A stretch of 64,000 nt of DNA from Micromonospora sp. LH3U1 (GTDB lineage Bacteria; Actinomycetota; Actinomycetes; Mycobacteriales; Micromonosporaceae): contig NZ_CP116936.1 of assembly GCF_028475105.1 (NCBI RefSeq), positions 186,001 through 250,000 on the forward strand, written 5' to 3'. Made by a program: the position numbers and the translations under genes. The notes below the pieces were generated by a model. It searched no databases, had not been told where the DNA came from, and saw only the letters and a list, made by a program, of their open reading frames with translations. Each line of letters begins with the position of its first letter. The first letter of the stretch is position 1. This document shows, piece after piece, positions 9,477 through 18,020 of this stretch.

Positions 9477-9692
9477 TCAGCGGGTCGGACGGACCCAGGG
9501 ATCCGGATCGTCGTCCGCGTGATCCTCATCATCGTCGTCGACGGACTCTTTCGAGTCGTCGACGAAGTGGTGCTCAGACTTACCAGCACCCGCCAGTTCG
9601 CGCTGCAAGGCGGTGAGGTCGGTGTTCGGGGAGTGGTACTTCAACTCCCGGGCCACCTTTGTCTGCTTGGCCTTAGCACGGCCGCGCCCCAT
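9477..9692 (-). CDS. DUF3073 family protein
   Basis: 71 residues. It begins MGRGRAKAKQTKVARELKY, the hallmark of the actinobacterial DUF3073 family, followed by a predicted helix (TDLTALQRELAG). The end is very acidic (VDDDDEDHADDDPD). The ATG at 9692 has GAGGGGG upstream. It is basic at one end and acidic at the other, with no signal or membrane segment. Its function is unknown. In Streptomyces a homologue sits directly beside purM; here the RiPP pair lies between them. Confidence 0.9.
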   Translation of the reverse strand: MGRGRAKAKQTKVARELKYHSPNTDLTALQRELAGAGKSEHHFVDDSKESVDDDDEDHADDDPDPWVRPTR

Positions 9693-9955
9693 GGCTCGAC
9701 CCCCTCGCACAGAATGCGGGGCAGCCCGAAGGCGGGCCCCGATGACGTCAGGCATCTCTCGTGGCTCTTACGGTACATGGGGATGCCACCGTTCGGCACC
9801 TCGGGTTACCGCCAACCGGCTCTGCGCGTCGCGTCGATCCGGCCGTCACCCAGTGTACTGGGTAAGGAGCGGAACGGTTAGCACCCGTGACACCGGACAA
9901 ACCGCATCAAAATTGACCCGGCCTCAGCTTACTGGCCTGCGCCGACAAAAAGGGT

Positions 9956-9990
9956 CCCGGAGGCGGATCCCGTCGATCCGCCTCCGGGAA
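9956..9990 (-). terminator. Terminator of the amino acid dehydrogenase gene
   Basis: TCCCGGAGGCGGAT pairs with ATCCGCCTCCGGGA, with a 7-nt loop, 3 bp beyond the dehydrogenase stop at 9994. On the minus strand the stem is followed by a CCTTTTTGTC tract. The other part of the 9693-9955 gap holds no supported gene and presumably carries the DUF3073 promoter. Confidence 0.8.
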
Positions 9991-9993
9991 CGC

Positions 9994-11076
9994 TCAGCGC
10001 AGGTGGATCGCGCGCAGCCGGCCGACGTCAGCCATCCGCCGCTCGGCCAGCCGGTCCGCGGCCACCGCCGGCGGCACGCCCTCGGCGTCAGCCAGTTGCA
10101 GGATCTCGCGGGTGGTGTCGTAGATCCGGGTAGCCCGCAGCTTGGCCCGGTCGAAGTTGAAGCCCTCGATCTCGTCGGCCACCTGGATGACGCCGCCCGC
10201 GTTGACCACGTAGTCCGGCGTGTAGAGGATGCCCCGGTCGGCCAGCAGCTTCTCGATGCCCGGGTGGGCGAGCTGGTTGTTGGCCGCCCCGGTCACCACC
10301 TTGGCGCGCAGCGCCGGCACGGTGTCGTCGTTCAGGGCGCCGCCCAGCGCGCACGGCGCGTACACGTCGATGTCCGCGGCGACCAGCGCGCTGGTGTCGT
10401 CCACCAGGGTGACCTGCGGGTGGTTGGCGCGCACCCACGCCAGCGCCTTCGGGTTGACGTCGGTGGCGACCACCTCGGCGCCGTCGTCCAACAGGTGCCC
10501 GGTGAGGTATTTGCCGACCTTGCCCAGGCCGGCCACGCCGACCCGCCGGCCACGCAGGCTCGGGGTGCCCCACACGTGCTCGGCGGCAGCCCGCATGCCC
10601 TGGAAGACACCCCAGGCGGTGAGGATCGACGAGTCACCGGCGCCGCCGTGCTCCACGCTGCGGCCGGTCACGTAGCGGGTCTCCCGGGCAACGACGTCCA
10701 TGTCCGCCACGTAGGTGCCGACGTCACAGGCGGTGTAGTAGCGACCGCCCAGCGACTCCACGAAGCGACCGTACGCGCGCAGCAACGCCTCGCTCTTGAT
10801 CTGCTCCGGGTCACCCCAGATGACGGCCTTGCCGCCGCCGAGGTCCAGCCCGGCGAGCGCATTCTTGTACGCCATCCCACGGGACAGGTCGAGCACGTCG
10901 GCGAGGGCGTCCTCTTCGCGGGCGTACGGGTAGAAGCGGGTGCCGCCGAGCGCCGGCCCCAGCGCGGTGGAGTAGATCCCGATGATCGCCTTGAGGCCGC
11001 TCTGCTTGTCCTGGCAGAACACGACCTGTTCGTGACCGGCCGATACCGGGTCGTCGGTGCTCGCGAATACGCCCAT
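9994..11076 (-). CDS. vdh: Glu/Leu/Phe/Val dehydrogenase, probably valine dehydrogenase
   Basis: About 360 residues, the size of Streptomyces valine dehydrogenase. It oxidatively deaminates branched-chain amino acids with NAD to 2-oxo acids, feeding acyl-CoA and antibiotic precursor pools. The catalytic-lysine region is [17 protein letters not shown], and the Rossmann motif is [12 protein letters not shown]. CGGTxFxPY-like substrate residues appear as LGGTRFYPY. The gene order with bldC two genes away and purM/DUF3073 on the other side matches Streptomyces, which supports valine over leucine or phenylalanine as substrate. It is transcribed alone, away from the next gene. Confidence 0.85.
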   Translation of the reverse strand: MGVFASTDDPVSAGHEQVVFCQDKQSGLKAIIGIYSTALGPALGGTRFYPYAREEDALADVLDLSRGMAYKNALAGLDLGGGKAVIWGDPEQIKSEALLRAYGRFVESLGGRYYTACDVGTYVADMDVVARETRYVTGRSVEHGGAGDSSILTAWGVFQGMRAAAEHVWGTPSLRGRRVGVAGLGKVGKYLTGHLLDDGAEVVATDVNPKALAWVRANHPQVTLVDDTSALVAADIDVYAPCALGGALNDDTVPALRAKVVTGAANNQLAHPGIEKLLADRGILYTPDYVVNAGGVIQVADEIEGFNFDRAKLRATRIYDTTREILQLADAEGVPPAVAADRLAERRMADVGRLRAIHLR

Positions 11077-11269
11077 GGTTGGCTCCTGGAGTGGTGTGCG
11101 TCCTTGTGGGACGCGGACCTGGTGGACCCCGGCGGGGATGCTGCCGGTGTGATCGAGCCTAGTATCGGCCGCCGGGCGGGCGCTCGACGCGCCGCGGCCG
11201 TCCCACGTTGCGGCGCGCGTGGTCCGGCCGCTGACCGCGTACGGCTGCGGTTCGTGGGAGGATCGCGCC

Positions 11270-12109
11270 GTGCCGTCGCTCTTCGCTTCTTACCTGCGCG
11301 TGTACGAACCGTTGACCGCCTTTGACCGAGACCGGCAGAGCTACTGGCGCCGCTACGTCTCCGAGGGTCGGGCGGTGGCCCCGGTCGAGGGGCCCGGCCG
11401 GCAGCGGACGGCGGTCATCGAGGCGCTGGGCGCTGGCTGGACCCGGCTGCCGGACCTGCCGGATGAGGCGTACGTCCTGGAGACGGACGACAGCCTGCTG
11501 GTCTGCCCATGGAACCTGCGGATCCGGGTCGCTGAGGCGGCGCTCAGCGCCCGGGACGGGGTGCCCTCGGTCCTCGCCGACGCCTTCGTGCCGCCGGTGC
11601 TCGCCGGGCAGGCCAGGGCGGTGGTCGACGACTGGCGCAGCGGCGCCCGGGTGCTGGAGCACGGGGTGCCCCGGGTGCACGAGCAGATCGCCACCTGGGG
11701 AGTGCCGCTGCGGTGGTTCGTGCTCTTCGAACCGGCCGAGCGGGACCTGGTCACCCAGCCGGGCCGGAGGGCACTGCGCTACCGCACCGAGATCTCCAAG
11801 GCCCGTCGCCGGTCGTCGCGTGCACTGTCGGTGCTGCGCAAGTCGGTGGGCGAGGCGCCGATCACCGAGGCGGTGGAGGAGGCGGCACGCTGGCTGGAGG
11901 AGTTCCATCCGCGGTCGGTGGTGGAGCTGGACTACGGCGGCCTGGTCGACCTGCTCTCCGACGAGACCCTCACTGCGGACGACTCGCCTGAGCTGGTCGC
12001 CAGCGGCCTAGCGGGGCTGTCGCGCGGTGAGGCCGAGGAGGCGTCCGCCGCGTACGACAAGCTGGTGGCCCGGTGGCGCGCGGTGCAGTTGTTGGAGCGG
12101 TGCAACTAA
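11270..12109 (+). CDS. Conserved hypothetical protein upstream of bldC
   Basis: About 279 residues from GTG 11270, chosen because GGGAGGA lies 7 nt upstream. The protein starts [20 protein letters not shown] and has no signal peptide, membrane helix or recognised catalytic motif. It is rich in charged residues and likely soluble and mostly helical in its C-terminal half ([20 protein letters not shown]). A gene of similar size occupies this place between valine dehydrogenase and bldC in other actinomycetes, so it is probably conserved core genome. Function unknown. The 193 bp before it are shared with the divergent dehydrogenase gene and should contain both promoters. Confidence 0.7.
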   Translation: MPSLFASYLRVYEPLTAFDRDRQSYWRRYVSEGRAVAPVEGPGRQRTAVIEALGAGWTRLPDLPDEAYVLETDDSLLVCPWNLRIRVAEAALSARDGVPSVLADAFVPPVLAGQARAVVDDWRSGARVLEHGVPRVHEQIATWGVPLRWFVLFEPAERDLVTQPGRRALRYRTEISKARRRSSRALSVLRKSVGEAPITEAVEEAARWLEEFHPRSVVELDYGGLVDLLSDETLTADDSPELVASGLAGLSRGEAEEASAAYDKLVARWRAVQLLERCN

Positions 12110-12360
12110 GGGCATATCGCCCTAGGAGCGCTCCCAAGGTGAGTTGTGCTCGTAGTTGACGCATCACGAACCGTGATCATGAGTCCGAATAAGGTACTTT
12201 CTTCCGTGTAAAAGTCGTAAAAATCGGGCATGGTTCATCCGTCCGTCTAGGGACCTTCATCCGTTCGGCCCATGTCGGACATCGGGGACTAGCCGGACCA
12301 TGGGAGACGCGTCGGCCGGCGGGACCCCGGCCGATGTCTATACACGTGGAGGAGTGACCG

Positions 12361-12570
12361 ATGGCATCGCGAACGCACGAACCAGAGCCGCTACTCACGC
12401 CGGCCGAGGTGGCGTCGATGTTCCGTGTCGACCCGAAGACGGTGACCCGGTGGGCCAAGGCTGGCAAGCTCAGCGCCATCCGCACCCTGGGTGGCCACCG
12501 TCGCTACCGCGAGTCGGAGGTCAGGGCGCTGTTGCAGGGCCAGATCCCGCAGCAGCGGCAGGGCGACTGA
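12361..12570 (+). CDS. bldC: Developmental transcriptional regulator BldC
   Basis: 69 residues, a MerR-type winged helix-turn-helix with no effector domain (LLTPAEVASMFRVDPKTVTRWAKAGK, then RTLGGHRRYRESEVRALL). BldC binds head-to-tail arrays of direct repeats and, in Streptomyces, holds back sporulation genes and thereby sets the timing of development. GGAGGAG lies 7 nt before the ATG. The 251-bp leader contains an inverted repeat (ATCACG-AAC-CGTGAT near 12164) and an unusually AT-rich stretch at 12180-12230, consistent with its own complex promoter. A terminator follows. Confidence 0.96.
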   Translation: MASRTHEPEPLLTPAEVASMFRVDPKTVTRWAKAGKLSAIRTLGGHRRYRESEVRALLQGQIPQQRQGD

Positions 12571-12592
12571 GCCGGCACCAGTTTTTCCGGTC

Positions 12593-12627
12593 AGGGGCGG
12601 TGGATCTCGATCCGCCGCCCCTTTCCA
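12593..12627. terminator. Terminator between bldC and the F420-type oxidoreductase gene
   Basis: AGGGGCGGTGGAT pairs with ATCCGCCGCCCCT (one G-T pair) and is followed by TTTCC. The genes converge, so it may serve both. Confidence 0.75.
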
Positions 12628-12655
12628 TGTCCGCCGGGCTCAACGTCAGCCCGTC

Positions 12656-13045
12656 TCAGCGTCGCGCCTCGGCCAGCGTCACCCGGATGCCGACCGTGCC
12701 GCCCTCGCCGCGGCGCAGCCGGCTGCCCAGCAGGCTCAGCCGACCGAGCAGGCGGTATTTGTGCTTGAGCAGGTCGCGGACCCGACCAATGTCACCGCCC
12801 CCGTAGATCGTCGCGTGGGCTGACACCTCCGCCCCGTGTGGCCGGCCGCGCACGTCGCACGGCGCCACGGTCACCTCGCCGTTGCGGCGGATCCGCTTCA
12901 CCTTGCCCGAGTCGGCCCGGGTCCAGACCGCCAACGCCTCGCCGTCGCGTACCGCCCAGACCGGGGTCGGCACCGCCCGACCGTCCTTACGGAAGGTCGT
13001 GAGCAGGATGTATTTCTCGGCCGACAGCCGGTCCAACGTGGTCAC
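12656..13045 (-). CDS. PPOX-class F420-dependent oxidoreductase
   Basis: 129 residues, the usual size of this split beta-barrel family. It starts MTTLDRLSAEKYILLTTFRKDGRAVPTPVW, with the conserved KYxLLTTxRKDG and P(T)PVW signatures. The family uses deazaflavin F420 (some members FMN or biliverdin) to reduce small substrates; the specific one cannot be told here. It is likely a soluble homodimer. It converges with bldC and its start is 55 bp from the divergent methyltransferase. Confidence 0.85.
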   Translation of the reverse strand: MTTLDRLSAEKYILLTTFRKDGRAVPTPVWAVRDGEALAVWTRADSGKVKRIRRNGEVTVAPCDVRGRPHGAEVSAHATIYGGGDIGRVRDLLKHKYRLLGRLSLLGSRLRRGEGGTVGIRVTLAEARR

Positions 13046-13086
13046 GCCGCCAGGATACGGCCGCTACGGGCCACTGAGTGGCCAGA

Positions 13087-13092
13087 TAGCGT
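13087..13092 (+). promoter_or_regulatory. Putative -10 box (TAGCGT) of a leaderless methyltransferase gene
   Basis: TAGCGT ends 7 nt before the GTG at 13100, with no Shine-Dalgarno sequence. This favours GTG 13100 over GTG 13091, which lies inside the box. Confidence 0.4.
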
Positions 13093-13099
13093 GAACGTC

Positions 13100-13879
13100 G
13101 TGACGGTGGAGCCTCAAATCGGTGACGTGATCGGTGAACTGCTGCGGGACACGCTCGCCGTGGCCACCGGGGTGGGCCCCCGACCGCTGGTCGGCGGTCG
13201 ACTGCCGCGGCCGGTCATCGAGATCATCGAACGGGACGACGGTCTGATCAACGGGGCGCCCGCCGCGCACTACCTGGACGGGCCGCAGGAGTGGCAGCCG
13301 TACGACCACCGGGCGGTGGACCAGGTCCGCGGTGAGACGCTGGACATCGGCACCGGTGCCGGCCGGATCGCGCTGCTGCTCCAGGAGCGCGGCGTACCGG
13401 TCACCGGGCTGGACACCTCCGCGGGTGCGCTGGCGGTGAGCCGGCGTCGCGGTGTCCAGCGGGTGGTGCACGGCACCGTCGACACGCACGTCGCCGACGG
13501 TCAGCGGTACGACACGTTCCTGTTGCTCGGTAACAACCTCGGACTGTTCGAGGGCCGGGAGCGTGCCCCCGGGTTCCTGGCCGCGCTCGCCGCGCTGGCC
13601 CGACCGGGAGCGCAGATCATCGCGCATGGCACCGACCCGTACGGCACCCGCGACCCGCTGCACACCGGTTACCACGAGCGCAACCGCCGTCGGGGTCGGC
13701 TCGGCGGTCAGCTCCGGCTCCGGCTGCGCTACCGGGAGTTGAGCACCGAGTGGTTCGACTACCTGGTCTGCTCGGCCGACGAGTTCGCCAGCCTGGTGCA
13801 CGGCACCGGTTGGCGGCTCACCGATGTGGACGACCGGGACGCCCCCTACTACCTGGCCACCCTGCGCCTCGTCGACTGA
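13100..13879 (+). CDS. Class I SAM-dependent methyltransferase
   Basis: About 259 residues. The SAM-binding motif I is ETLDIGTGAGRIALLLQERG, followed by VTGLDTSAGALAVSRRRGV (motif II acidic residue) and a LLLGNNLGLFEG segment where motif IV is expected. The substrate is not evident. The start is GTG 13100 or GTG 13091; the upstream reading frame continues but overlaps the oxidoreductase gene on the other strand and is unlikely to be coding. A terminator hairpin follows directly. Confidence 0.85.
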   Translation: MTVEPQIGDVIGELLRDTLAVATGVGPRPLVGGRLPRPVIEIIERDDGLINGAPAAHYLDGPQEWQPYDHRAVDQVRGETLDIGTGAGRIALLLQERGVPVTGLDTSAGALAVSRRRGVQRVVHGTVDTHVADGQRYDTFLLLGNNLGLFEGRERAPGFLAALAALARPGAQIIAHGTDPYGTRDPLHTGYHERNRRRGRLGGQLRLRLRYRELSTEWFDYLVCSADEFASLVHGTGWRLTDVDDRDAPYYLATLRLVD

Positions 13880-13880
13880 G

Positions 13881-13922
13881 CGACGGCCCCCGCGATCCGC
13901 CGGGCGGAGGCAGGGGCCGTCG
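13881..13922. terminator. Bidirectional terminator hairpin
   Basis: CGACGGCCCC at 13881 pairs with GGGGCCGTCG ending at 13922, with an inner CCGCCGGGCGG stem. It lies between convergent genes. Confidence 0.7.
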
Positions 13923-13928
13923 TAGGTC

Positions 13929-14216
13929 TCAGACCTGGACGGTCGGGGGGAGCTGCTCGGGCGGGAGGCCGCCGTCGCCGTCGACCACCTCGTCCGGTTG
14001 GCCGTCCTCGTCGATGTCGACCATGGTGATGTCCACCTTGCCGTCACCGTCGGTGTCGAACTGGAACAGGTCCGCCTTGCCGTCGCCGTCGGTGTCCACC
14101 ACCCACACGTCGGTCTTGCCGTCGTTGTTGGTGTCGGCGCGCAGCAGTTCGACCCGCTCGTCGCCTCGGGTCTCCACGATCTCCCCGTCGGTGACGCTCT
14201 CCGGTGCCTGGCTCAT
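13929..14216 (-). CDS. Small acidic protein with DxDxDG calcium-binding-like repeats
   Basis: 95 residues with no signal peptide. The centre has four to five units of 11-12 residues: DTNNDGKTD, DTDGDGKAD, DTDGDGKVD, DIDEDGQPD, then DGDGG. These match the Ca-binding loops of EF-hand/dockerin/thrombospondin type-3 repeats (D-x-[DN]-x-D-G). The rest is acidic and hydrophilic. A role in intracellular calcium binding is an inference. The ATG at 14216 has AGGGAAGGACC upstream. Confidence 0.7.
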   Translation of the reverse strand: MSQAPESVTDGEIVETRGDERVELLRADTNNDGKTDVWVVDTDGDGKADLFQFDTDGDGKVDITMVDIDEDGQPDEVVDGDGGLPPEQLPPTVQV

Positions 14217-14393
14217 GTCGATGCGGTCCTTCCCTCGGTTGACGGGCCGTCATTACCCGATCCGGCGCTCCCCCACGCATGGACCGGGTCGTCGCGCTGT
14301 CTAGGGTCGCACCATGAGCGAGCGGAGCGGGCGGGACACCCGGGCCGGCGTGGCGGGGACCCCGCGCGTCGGCGGACGGGACAGGGAGGCGTG

Positions 14394-15251
14394 ATGAGCG
14401 ATCGTTTCGTGGTCGTCGGTGCCGGCACGATGGGGCTTGGCATCGCGTACGTGGCGGCCGGGTCCGGACACGCCGTCGAGTTGGTCGAGGTGGACCCTGA
14501 GCGGGGAGCGACCGCGCTGAACCGACTCGCCGAGCTGTGGGAGCGGGCGGTGCAGCGCGGGAAGCTGAGCGCCGACGAGGCCGCCGTGAACCGGGAGCGG
14601 GTGACGCTGCGCCCGACGCTCGCCGAGGTCGCTCCCGCCCCCGAGGTGATCGTGGAGGCGGTGCCGGAGCGGCTCGACCTGAAGCGGGCGGTGCTGCGTG
14701 ACGCCGCCGCGCTGAGCCCGGCGCTGCTGGGCAGCAACACCTCCAGCATCGCCATCGGTGAGCTGGCCGTGGGGCTGGATGCGCCGGAGCGCTTCCTCGG
14801 CCTGCACTTCTTCAACCCGGTCTGGGCGATGGCGCTTCTGGAGATCGTGGTCGGCCCGGCCACCGCCGAGGAGACCACCGCCGCGGCCGTCGCGCTCGCC
14901 GGCCGGTTGGGCAAGGACCCCGTCGTCGTACGCGACCTGCCCGGCTTCGCCACCTCCCGGCTCGGGGTCACGCTTGGGCTGGAGGCGATCCGGATGGTGG
15001 CCGACGAGGTGGCCAGCCCGGCCGACATCGACAAGGCGATGGTGCTCGGCTACCGGCACCCGATCGGGCCGCTGGAGCTGACCGACCTGGTCGGCCTCGA
15101 CGTGCGGCTGGACATCGCCCGCACCCTCCAGGCCGCGTACGGGGACCGCTTCGCGCCGCCGCCGCTGCTCGTGGAGATGGTGGCCGCGGGGCGGCTGGGT
15201 AAGAAGTCGGGCCACGGCTTCTACCGGTGGGAAGGCGGTGTCAAACAGTGA
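14394..15251 (+). CDS. 3-hydroxyacyl-CoA dehydrogenase
   Basis: About 285 residues, the single-domain-pair type (PaaH/FadB2). It oxidises L-3-hydroxyacyl-CoA with NAD. The Rossmann motif VVVGAGTMGLGIAYVAA is at the N-terminus, GSNTSSIAIGEL and GLHFFNPVWAMALLEIV carry the family's active-site His-Phe-Asn-Pro segment, and the C-terminal domain has GYRHPIGPLELTDLVGLD. The ATG at 14394 follows AGGGAGGC. The stop overlaps the enoyl-CoA hydratase start by 4 bp (GTGA), so the two form one operon for two successive beta-oxidation steps. Confidence 0.93.
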   Translation: MSDRFVVVGAGTMGLGIAYVAAGSGHAVELVEVDPERGATALNRLAELWERAVQRGKLSADEAAVNRERVTLRPTLAEVAPAPEVIVEAVPERLDLKRAVLRDAAALSPALLGSNTSSIAIGELAVGLDAPERFLGLHFFNPVWAMALLEIVVGPATAEETTAAAVALAGRLGKDPVVVRDLPGFATSRLGVTLGLEAIRMVADEVASPADIDKAMVLGYRHPIGPLELTDLVGLDVRLDIARTLQAAYGDRFAPPPLLVEMVAAGRLGKKSGHGFYRWEGGVKQ

Positions 15252-15991
15252 GCGGGCTGCGGATCGAGGAGCGGCCGGACCGGTTGGTGGTCACGCTGGA
15301 CCGGCCGGAGAAGCGCAACGCCATCGACGCCGACCTGATCGCCGAGCTGCACCAGGTGTGCGCCGAGTTGGAGGCGCGGCCCCGGCTGTTGCTGCTCACC
15401 GGTGGCGCGGCGGGCATCTTCGCGGGTGGCGCCGACATCGGCCAGCTCCGCGAACGGGGCCGCGCGGACGCGCTCGCCGCGATCAACTCTGCCGCCTTCG
15501 CCCGGATCCGGGCGCTGCCGATGCCGAGCGTGGCCGCCGTCGACGGCCCGGCGTTGGGCGGTGGCGCGGAGCTGGCGTACTCCTGCGATCTGCGGGTGTG
15601 CACGGCGCGGGCGGTCTTCGGCCAGCCGGAGGTGCGGTTGGGCATCCTGGCCGGCGCAGGCGCCACCCACCGGCTGCCCGCGTTGATCGGCGAGGGCCGG
15701 GCCAAGGAGCTGCTCTTCACCGGCCGACGGGTGGACGCCGCAGAGGCGCTACGGATCGGTCTGGTGAACCGGGTGGTGGACGAGCCCGGTGAGCTGCTGA
15801 CGGTGGCGCACGCGCTGCTGGACGAGATCGCCCTGGGTTCGCCGTTGGCGCTGCGGCTGACCAAGCTGGCGGTGGACGCACCCGCCGCCGCGCACCCACA
15901 GCTCGATCTGGTCAGTCAGGCGGTGCTCTTCGAGGACGAGGAGAAGCACCGGCGGATGACCGAGTTCCTGGAGCGCCGCCGGGCGCGGTGA
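15248..15991 (+). CDS. Enoyl-CoA hydratase/isomerase family protein
   Basis: About 247 residues, crotonase fold. ERPDRLVVTLDRPEKRNAID and the oxyanion-hole segments AGGADIGQL and DGPALGGGAELAYSCDLRV are present, and the second catalytic-Glu region reads FGQPEVRLGILAGAGATHRLP. It probably hydrates enoyl-CoA for the dehydrogenase translated just before it. The GTG at 15248 overlaps that gene's TGA. The thioester substrate range is unknown. Confidence 0.9.
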   Translation: MSGLRIEERPDRLVVTLDRPEKRNAIDADLIAELHQVCAELEARPRLLLLTGGAAGIFAGGADIGQLRERGRADALAAINSAAFARIRALPMPSVAAVDGPALGGGAELAYSCDLRVCTARAVFGQPEVRLGILAGAGATHRLPALIGEGRAKELLFTGRRVDAAEALRIGLVNRVVDEPGELLTVAHALLDEIALGSPLALRLTKLAVDAPAAAHPQLDLVSQAVLFEDEEKHRRMTEFLERRRAR

Positions 15992-16005
15992 TCCCCGGAA
16001 ACGAA

Positions 16006-16038
16006 ACGGCCGCACCGGCGGAATGCCGGTGCGGCCGT
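16006..16038. terminator. Bidirectional terminator hairpin
   Basis: ACGGCCGCACCGGC at 16006 pairs perfectly with GCCGGTGCGGCCGT ending at 16038, with a 5-nt loop. It separates the convergent crotonase and substrate-binding-protein genes. Confidence 0.8.
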
Positions 16039-16056
16039 GCAGGTCTGCGGTCGTGC

Positions 16057-17400
16057 TCAGCTCCGGAACTGCACCCCGGAGTCGGCCAACCCACGGATCA
16101 CCTGTGCGGACTCGCTGAAGCCGATGATCAGCACAGCGTCCGCACCGAACTCCTTGATCTCCTTCGCGCCGCCGCTGAAGTCGACCGGGGGCGCCTTGGC
16201 GTCGGCCGGCGGCTCGTAGGTCATCAGCTTGAGGCGGTCGCCGGCGATGCCGGCCTTCTCCAACTCCTCGCGGACGGTGGCCTGAAGGCCCTCGCCGTAG
16301 GAGTCCTTGCGGGCGACGATGACGATCTTCTGCGACCCGTCGCGGAGGATTACGTCGGCCAGCGCCCGGCCCTGCAGGCTGTCCGGCGGTGCGGTGCGGA
16401 AGTAGAGGCCGTCGTCCTCCACGTCGGTCAGACCGGCGTCGGTGTTGGACGGCGAGAAGAGGATTTTTCCGGCCTGCACCACGTCCGGCAGCACCGCCCG
16501 CGAGATGCCCGAGCCACCGGCACCGATGATCACGCTGACGCCGTCCGTCACGTGCTTGGCCACGGTCGCCTTGGCCACTGCCGGGTTGGTGCCGTCGTCG
16601 CCATCCAGCCAGGTCACCGGCTTGCCCAGCGCACCGCCAGCGGCGTTGACCTCCTTGATCGCCAACGCGGCACCGGCCGCCATCGACGGGTAGGCGATCG
16701 ACAGGTCACCGGTCTTCGGCAGCAGGCCGCCCAGGATCAGCGGCTCCTGGGCAGGATCCCCACCCGCGCGCTGCTTCTTCGGCTTCGGCGGGGTCTTGGT
16801 GCTCGCCGCCGACTCGATGCCAGCCCCGACGAACTCGGTCTTGCCATCGTTGATCTGCTGCCCGTCGAAGGTCAGCGTGGCGTAACTCGCGGTGGCCGGC
16901 TCACCCTTGTCAGTGAAGCCCGCCCGGGTCAGCGACACGCTGCGGTACTCGATGTCCTGCCCGTTGCGAGCCAGCGTGAGACAGCTGACCGGGTCCTCGC
17001 AGCGCTGCCCGTCGTTGGTGACGGCCACTATCTGCTTCGCGATCGCAGCAGGATCGGTGCTCCCGGCCAACTGGGCGGCCAGCACGGCGATCACCACCGC
17101 GTCGTACGACTCGGCCGCATACAGATAGTCCGTCAGCGCCGGATTGACGGCCCGTAGCCGGTTCTTGAAGTCGTCTGGCAGCGGGACGAGTGGCGTGGTG
17201 CCCTTCATCCCGTCGACGAGACTTGCACGTTCCTTCAACTCCGCAGGATAGGAGTTGAGCATGTTGCCGTCCGTGCCGTAGAGGCGCACCTGTTGAGTGC
17301 TTGCCTCTTCGGCCTTGTCATCCCCGCAAGCGCTTGTGGCGAGCAGGATCGTCGCGCAGGCAGCCAGTGAGGCCACCCGCGAGCGGCGTGATACGAGCAT
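16057..17400 (-). CDS. Branched-chain-type ABC substrate-binding lipoprotein with apparently swapped lobes
   Basis: 447 residues. The signal peptide ends in the lipobox LLATSAC, so the protein is a lipoprotein outside the membrane. The family is Peripla_BP_6 (LivJ-like). The order is unusual. Residues about 36-200 (RLYGTDGNMLNSYPAEL, then AAESYDAVVIAVLAAQLAGST) resemble the C-terminal part of such proteins. Residues about 220-447 (LILGGLLPKTGDLSIAYPSM, IIGAGGSGISRAVLPDV) resemble the N-terminal part, and the protein stops at GLADSGVQFRS, where the family normally continues into YGTDG. No permease or ATPase genes are nearby, and the rest of the gene is not found downstream. A permuted or rearranged gene is likely; ligand unknown. 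Confidence 0.8.
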   Translation of the reverse strand: MLVSRRSRVASLAACATILLATSACGDDKAEEASTQQVRLYGTDGNMLNSYPAELKERASLVDGMKGTTPLVPLPDDFKNRLRAVNPALTDYLYAAESYDAVVIAVLAAQLAGSTDPAAIAKQIVAVTNDGQRCEDPVSCLTLARNGQDIEYRSVSLTRAGFTDKGEPATASYATLTFDGQQINDGKTEFVGAGIESAASTKTPPKPKKQRAGGDPAQEPLILGGLLPKTGDLSIAYPSMAAGAALAIKEVNAAGGALGKPVTWLDGDDGTNPAVAKATVAKHVTDGVSVIIGAGGSGISRAVLPDVVQAGKILFSPSNTDAGLTDVEDDGLYFRTAPPDSLQGRALADVILRDGSQKIVIVARKDSYGEGLQATVREELEKAGIAGDRLKLMTYEPPADAKAPPVDFSGGAKEIKEFGADAVLIIGFSESAQVIRGLADSGVQFRS

Positions 17401-17543
17401 GGTCGTCCTTCCTCCGGCGAAGGTCCGCTGCGCACATTAGCGTGCCGACGACGCTGGCGGGACCGTGGAGGTGGCGTAATGCGCAGGTAGCTCGCGTTGA
17501 ACACGGACAGTCACGGTCGCCGGGGGGTCTTGACCGCCCCTCC

Positions 17544-17549
17544 TACTGT
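17544..17549 (+). promoter_or_regulatory. Putative -10 box (TACTGT) of a leaderless gene
   Basis: TACTGT ends 7 nt before the GTG at 17557, with no Shine-Dalgarno sequence between. Confidence 0.45.
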
Positions 17550-17556
17550 GCGCTGC

Positions 17557-17946
17557 GTGACGGACCTACCACAGCAGACGTTCGACGACGCGGCCGCCGT
17601 GCTCAGTTCGGCGCTCAACGGGGATGGAGACGCGGTGGTGGGAACGTTCGACGCGGTCGTCGACCGTGCCGGCCTGAGCGGCGCGTACGGGGTCGCCTGG
17701 TGCCTGGCCGCGACGATGCTCGGTGACGCGCCGGCGGCCAGCGGAGCAGCGCTGGACTTCCCGGGGATCGATCAGGCCGGTTACGACACCCGCTGGGTGG
17801 CCCGCTTCGTCAGCGCGTACGCCAACCGGGACGAATCGACCGGGGAGGCGCTGTTCGGTGCTGCGGCGGCCGATGGGCTGCTCCCCGACTGCCTGCTCAC
17901 GCTCGCCGGCTCGACGATCGCCACCCTGCGCAGCCGCGCCGGGTGA
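17557..17946 (+). CDS. Conserved hypothetical protein, small and acidic
   Basis: About 129 residues, starting VTDLPQQTFDDAAAVLSSALNG. It is Ala-rich, helical and acidic, with no signal peptide, membrane helix or known motif. The GTG at 17557 is favoured by the -10-like TACTGT 7 nt before it. It lies alone between two minus-strand genes. Function unknown. Confidence 0.6.
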   Translation: MTDLPQQTFDDAAAVLSSALNGDGDAVVGTFDAVVDRAGLSGAYGVAWCLAATMLGDAPAASGAALDFPGIDQAGYDTRWVARFVSAYANRDESTGEALFGAAAADGLLPDCLLTLAGSTIATLRSRAG

Positions 17947-18020
17947 GCAGCCGCGCCGGGTGCGGTGCAGCCGGGTCGCCGCGTCCGTCGGGGGGCGGAC
18001 GCCGCGACCGCGCGGGCCAC

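Noticed and set aside
12836..13099. N-terminal extension of the methyltransferase frame
   Set aside because: It overlaps the F420-type oxidoreductase gene on the other strand, and a -10 box sits directly before GTG 13100.
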